Part shown: in pieces, positions 23,416-26,564 of the stretch
Numbering within the stretch: the stretch's first letter is position 1
Layout: each line of letters starts with the position of its first letter
NCBI RefSeq assembly: GCF_038442745.1
Contig: NZ_JARVCN010000333.1
Span: forward strand, 1-26,564
From: Crocosphaera sp038442745
GTDB lineage: Bacteria; Cyanobacteriota; Cyanobacteriia; Cyanobacteriales; Microcystaceae
DNA length: 26,564 nucleotides
Direction: 5' to 3'
Notes under the pieces: model-generated
What the model was told of the DNA's origin: nothing
The model's input: the letters and a program-made list of their open reading frames with translations, nothing else
Database searches by the model: none
Translations under genes and position numbers: made by a program

Positions 23416-23817
23416 CTAAATTTTTTTAGCTTCGTTAATCCAAGTTTTGATTACATCAAGAGAAGGACATAGATCTTTTCGTTGTAAATTGGCAACTTGT
23501 AGCTTAAGAATTTGTCGATGTAAAGAACTAACAGAAGTTTCAGCTAATCGATTCACCGATATAATACCTGAATGTAAAATGAGTCCGCAATAATCACATC
23601 CCACACTAGAAACCCTAGCTAAATCAGCCAAGGCAACCCATTTGCTAACCAATTGTAGTTGACATTTTAATAAATTAGCTAAATGTTGCTTATTTTCTTT
23701 AGTTTTAGTTACCTCGAGTAAATCTTGAGTATTATTAATTCCTAAAAGCTTTAATTGTTCTTGATTGTCTTTACTTAATCCAGGTAACTGTTCAATCGAC
23801 CAATAAGAAGAGTCCAT
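23416..23817 (-). CDS. DUF4332 domain protein (helix-hairpin-helix-like)
   Basis: This 133-residue protein has a helix-hairpin-helix-like unit near the start (IEQLPGLSKDNQEQLKLLGI, about 8-27) and a second one about 80-100 (SGIISVNRLAETSVSSLHRQIL), with GCDYCGLILHSGI (73-84) between. This arrangement agrees with the DUF4332 family. HhH folds often bind nucleic acid or act in protein contacts, but no role is known to me for this family. It is the first gene of the three-gene minus-strand cluster; its start at 23817 faces the ThiO-ThiG gene across about 330 bp. Confidence 0.8.
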   Translation of the reverse strand: MDSSYWSIEQLPGLSKDNQEQLKLLGINNTQDLLEVTKTKENKQHLANLLKCQLQLVSKWVALADLARVSSVGCDYCGLILHSGIISVNRLAETSVSSLHRQILKLQVANLQRKDLCPSLDVIKTWINEAKKI

Positions 23818-23968
23818 AAAATTTTTGCTTTAGCATCGATTCAAACCGGTTATTAATATGTTAACTATTAACAATCGAATTTGGGTGGTGAAAAGTAATC
23901 CAAATACTACTGCGACTATTTCTCTAATAGCGATTTTCAATTGAGTGGCGAATCTAATAATCTAACTT

Positions 23969-23989
23969 CTGCCTCCTGCCTCCTGCCTC
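23969..23989. repeat. Tandem heptamer repeat (CTGCCTC)3
   Basis: Three perfect CTGCCTC copies in tandem. The unit is identical to that between PBP2 and slt at 20638. Confidence 0.9.
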
Positions 23990-24025
23990 AAAGCTAGAAA
24001 CTTTTTAATCTATACATAAGAAAAC

Positions 24026-24054
24026 TTCGATAAAAACAGCACTGATTCTATCTT
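24026..24054 (+). promoter_or_regulatory. Candidate promoter for ThiO-ThiG
   Basis: TTCGAT (24026-24031) and TATCTT (24049-24054) are separated by 17 bp. The match to the consensus is moderate, and the position (about 95 bp before the ATG) is plausible. Confidence 0.3.
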
Positions 24055-24151
24055 AAACAAAATTTCCAAATTGAAAGCAGCGATCGCTTCTAAATGAAAG
24101 CCCAAAACGAGTTAAAGTAAAAAAGGTGGGGTGAAAATACGTAAGAGAATT

Positions 24152-26107
24152 ATGAACGCAACAAAGGACATCATTATCATCGGCGGTGGTATCATTGGAA
24201 TGGCGATCGCAGTAGACTTGAAACTGCGGGGCGCATCGGTCACTGTTTGCGATCGCAACTTTCCTCAAACCGCTTCTGTTGCTGCAGCTGGAATGTTAGC
24301 ACCCCACGCCGAAGAAATCTCCCCAGGCCCCTTACTCGATTTATGTTTAAAGTCTCGTTGGTTATATCCCGAATGGGTACGAAAATTACAGGACTTGACA
24401 GGCCTAGATCTAGGTTATAATCCTTGCGGTATTCTCGCCCCAGTGTACGATCTCCCGTCGGTTGATGTTCGCAACCATAACCAAGGTCAATGGCTAGATA
24501 AAACCGCCGTACGCCTCTATCAGACTGGGTTAGGGGACGATGTAGTGGGTGGTTGGTGGTACTCCGAAGACGGCCAGGTGGATAACCGTCAAGTTTTGCA
24601 AGCTTTACGGCAAGCAGCAAAACAATTAGGGGTAAACATCAGAGAAGGTGTCACCGTTCAAACCTTACAACAAAAAAACGGTAAAGTTACCAGCATTTTA
24701 ACCAATCAAGGAGAATTAGAAGGTAACACCTACATTTTGGCTAGTGGATCTTGGGCAAGTCAAATACTGCCGGTTCCAGTACGTCCCATCAAAGGGCAAA
24801 TGTTAGCCGTGAAGATGCCTTACACTCCCAATGAACCCTATCCCCTACAACGGGTTTTATACGGTCCTAGCACCTATTTAGTACCCCGTCAGCATGGACG
24901 TTTAATTATCGGTGCAACCTCCGAAGATGTGGGTTGGACTCCCCATAATACCCCTCAAGGTATAGAAACCCTGATTAAACGGGCAACAAGATTGTATCCT
25001 GATTTAGCTAACTGGGAAATCGAGGAATTTTGGTGGGGTTATCGTCCAGGGACTCCCGATGAATTACCCATACTGGGTTACTATGGTTGCGATAATTTAA
25101 TTTTAGCCACCGGTCATTATCGCAACGGTATTTTACTAGCACCGATCACTGCTTCTCTCATTGCAGACTTAGTAATTAATCAAAAAATAGATCCCATACT
25201 CAACAATTTTCAAGGCGATCGCTTCTACACTCAACCCACTTCTTCTATGACCCCATTTAATGTTTACCCTGTTCCTACTGCTATCAACAGCAACAATGGA
25301 AACTCTAGCTTATCTTCCCCAGATGACTTAATCATCGCCGGCCGCAAGTTTCGTTCACGGTTGATGACAGGGACTGGAAAATACCCTAACATTGCCGTGA
25401 TGCAAGAAAGTGTGGCCGCTAGTGAGTGCGAAATCGTTACGGTGGCTGTTAGACGAGTACAAACAAACGCCCCTGGTCACGAGGGGTTAGCTGAAGCGTT
25501 AGACTGGAATAAAATTTGGATGTTACCCAACACTGCCGGTTGTAAAACAGCAGAAGAAGCTATCCGAGTGGCTAGGTTGGGGCGAGAAATGGCGAGATTA
25601 TTGGGGCAAGAGGACAACAATTTCGTTAAATTAGAGGTGATACCGGACTCCAAATATTTGTTACCCGACCCCATTGGTACCCTAGAAGCGGCAGAAATCT
25701 TAGTCAAAGAAGGGTTTGCGGTGTTACCTTATATCAACGCCGATCCTATCTTAGCCAAACGCTTAGAGGAAGTAGGTTGCGCTACGGTGATGCCGCTAGG
25801 ATCACCCATTGGTTCCGGTCAAGGGATTCGTACTCGGGCTAATATTGAAATTATTATCGAAGAAGCAAATATCCCTGTGGTGGTAGATGCAGGGATTAGA
25901 ACCCCTAGCGAAGCGTCCCAAGCGATGGAAATGGGTGCGGATGCTGTATTGATCAATAGTGCGATCGCTTTGGCTAAAAACCCCGTTTTGATGGGGAAAG
26001 CTATGGGTATGGCCACCGTTGCCGGCAGATTAGCCTATTTGGGGGGAAGAATACCAGTCAAAGATTATGCGATCGCCAGTTCCCCCCTAACCGGAACCGT
26101 TGTTTAG
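24152..26107 (+). CDS. thiO-thiG: ThiO-ThiG fusion: glycine oxidase / thiazole synthase
   Basis: This protein makes the thiazole half of thiamine. The N-terminal ThiO domain (about 5-350) is a FAD-dependent glycine oxidase giving dehydroglycine: the GxGxxG motif IIGGGIIGMAIA is at about 9-20 and the late motif GYRPGTPDELPILG is seen about 296-309. The C-terminal ThiG domain (about 390-651) condenses it with deoxyxylulose phosphate and the ThiS thiocarboxylate: FVKLEVIPD holds the Schiff-base lysine (Lys493 counted from this ATG; Lys500 from the upstream GTG), and MPLGSPIGSGQG and VVDAGIRTPSEA bind phosphate. The fusion is typical of cyanobacteria. A GTG at 24131 would add seven residues; the ATG at 24152 with AAGAGA upstream is preferred. 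ThiS is not in the window. Five HIP1 sites lie inside. Confidence 0.95.
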   Translation: MNATKDIIIIGGGIIGMAIAVDLKLRGASVTVCDRNFPQTASVAAAGMLAPHAEEISPGPLLDLCLKSRWLYPEWVRKLQDLTGLDLGYNPCGILAPVYDLPSVDVRNHNQGQWLDKTAVRLYQTGLGDDVVGGWWYSEDGQVDNRQVLQALRQAAKQLGVNIREGVTVQTLQQKNGKVTSILTNQGELEGNTYILASGSWASQILPVPVRPIKGQMLAVKMPYTPNEPYPLQRVLYGPSTYLVPRQHGRLIIGATSEDVGWTPHNTPQGIETLIKRATRLYPDLANWEIEEFWWGYRPGTPDELPILGYYGCDNLILATGHYRNGILLAPITASLIADLVINQKIDPILNNFQGDRFYTQPTSSMTPFNVYPVPTAINSNNGNSSLSSPDDLIIAGRKFRSRLMTGTGKYPNIAVMQESVAASECEIVTVAVRRVQTNAPGHEGLAEALDWNKIWMLPNTAGCKTAEEAIRVARLGREMARLLGQEDNNFVKLEVIPDSKYLLPDPIGTLEAAEILVKEGFAVLPYINADPILAKRLEEVGCATVMPLGSPIGSGQGIRTRANIEIIIEEANIPVVVDAGIRTPSEASQAMEMGADAVLINSAIALAKNPVLMGKAMGMATVAGRLAYLGGRIPVKDYAIASSPLTGTVV

Positions 26108-26115
26108 GCACTACA

Positions 26116-26346
26116 TTAGTCGCGCCATTCTTCTTTGCTTAACAAATCAATAATAGAATCCCTTAAGAGAAAATCATGTCTTTCCAGTTCACATTCTACA
26201 CTGGGCCATTCACGGGCAGGGATATACTTGCAAAGGGTGTAAATAGGTTGTTGTTGGTGAAGAATCCTCTCTTTTACTAACCTCGCAGCCTCTTCTTTAA
26301 TAACATCAACGGTGTATGTAATGGGAGACTTGATGACTTTAACCAT
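26116..26346 (-). CDS. DUF4327 family small protein
   Basis: This 76-residue soluble protein matches a small cyanobacterial family, DUF4327, by its order of elements: a start of the YTVDVIKEEAARLVKE type, PIYTLCKYIPAREWPSVECELE and a C-terminal DLLSKEEWRD. Length is as expected for the family. No function is known to me. It is convergent with ThiO-ThiG (8 bp between the two stops). ATG at 26346 is a sound start. Confidence 0.88.
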   Translation of the reverse strand: MVKVIKSPITYTVDVIKEEAARLVKERILHQQQPIYTLCKYIPAREWPSVECELERHDFLLRDSIIDLLSKEEWRD

Positions 26347-26564
26347 AACTAATTGCCTCGCTGAGTTTTACGAACACAACACAAAGGATGACCCGTCACC
26401 CATTATCCGTTATTAAATATACAGTTTCAATATACGAAAACAATTTTTAATGTGACCCAGTAGAGGGGGTGAAAAGTTAGCAGTTAACTGCATAACTACT
26501 GCACCTCCTGTGACACTCCTCCCGACGCTGAGCCAGTGGGTACAGCGCGGGCTTCCCTACCTCA
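26347..26564. other. 218-bp non-coding right edge
   Basis: No open reading frame of note. It should contain the DUF4327 promoter on the minus strand. It has a 12-bp perfect palindrome GCAGTTAACTGC (26480-26491) and, at the very end, a bulged hairpin described separately. Confidence 0.4.
26521..26549. mobile_element. Possible IS200/IS605-type element end (bulged hairpin)
   Basis: CCCG-A-CGCTG (26521-26530) pairs with CAGCGCGGG (26541-26549): nine pairs with one bulged A and a roughly 10-nt loop. A subterminal imperfect hairpin near a GCGGGCTTC-like tract is what I remember at ends of IS200/IS605-type (TnpA/TnpB) elements in cyanobacteria. No transposase is in the window, so the element would lie beyond 26564, or this is a remnant. 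Confidence 0.3.

Larger units (their letters stand above)
23818..24151. promoter_or_regulatory. Divergent region between DUF4332 and ThiO-ThiG genes
   Basis: About 330 bp with no gene. It holds a heptamer repeat (23969-23989), a HIP1 site (24080-24087) and a candidate promoter for ThiO-ThiG. I looked for a thiamine-pyrophosphate riboswitch (CTGAGA, conserved ACC-TGA elements) and did not see one. Confidence 0.5.

Noticed and set aside
23818..24151. TPP riboswitch before ThiO-ThiG
   Set aside because: The conserved CTGAGA and the other thi-box elements were not found in the leader.
24240..24620. 126-residue open frame on the minus strand opposite ThiO-ThiG
   Set aside because: It is fully inside a conserved gene and has low-complexity composition from the reverse strand.
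26521..26549. tRNA or rRNA fragment at the right edge
   Set aside because: The hairpin does not extend to a cloverleaf and has no T-arm or CCA-like end.

Overview
The window looks like a cyanobacterial chromosome of moderate-to-low GC content. Evidence: fourteen copies of the HIP1 octamer GCGATCGC on one strand scan, a ThiO-ThiG fusion, several families I know mainly from cyanobacteria (DUF3685/Ycf55-like, DUF4327, DUF4332, a DUF6737-like protein), and heptameric tandem repeats between genes. I cannot name the genus; a unicellular or simple filamentous Chroococcales/Oscillatoriales-type genome fits.

Layout. (1) 102-4489, minus strand: an orphan polar-amino-acid-type solute-binding protein, an unrecognised 173-residue protein, a bestrophin-type anion channel and a class A penicillin-binding protein. 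(2) 4490-4796: a gap with six perfect copies of a 7-bp repeat. (3) 4797-6140, minus: a tandem two-domain histidine phosphatase. (4) 6263-11990, plus: an AT-rich, tightly spaced operon of two GT-C membrane glycosyltransferases, a CPBP intramembrane protease with a long extracytoplasmic coiled coil, and a membrane-anchored helical-repeat protein. (5) 12094-13998, minus: tRNA-modification enzyme MnmG. (6) 14328-16471, plus: a Fur-family repressor without structural-zinc cysteines, followed 5 bp later by a receiver/DUF3685 protein. (7) 16584-22935, plus: FtsH, PBP2 and an Slt-type lytic transglycosylase. (8) 22948-23817, minus: three small conserved proteins (CPXCG zinc-ribbon-like, two-TM DUF6737-like, DUF4332). 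(9) 24152-26107, plus: ThiO-ThiG; then DUF4327 on the minus strand. (10) 26347-26564: non-coding tail ending in a hairpin that resembles the end of an IS200/IS605-type element.

Themes. Envelope construction dominates: PBP1A, PBP2, Slt, two GT-C glycosyltransferases, FtsH, a CPBP protease and a bestrophin. The rest is housekeeping (MnmG, thiamine thiazole synthesis), redox/metal regulation (PerR/FurC-like protein) and small cyanobacterial unknowns. I see no CRISPR array, tRNA, rRNA, prophage or complete insertion sequence. No clearly new system is proven. The best candidates for under-described biology are the GT-C/CPBP/helical-repeat operon, the coupled Fur-like/DUF3685 pair and the three-gene small-protein cluster.
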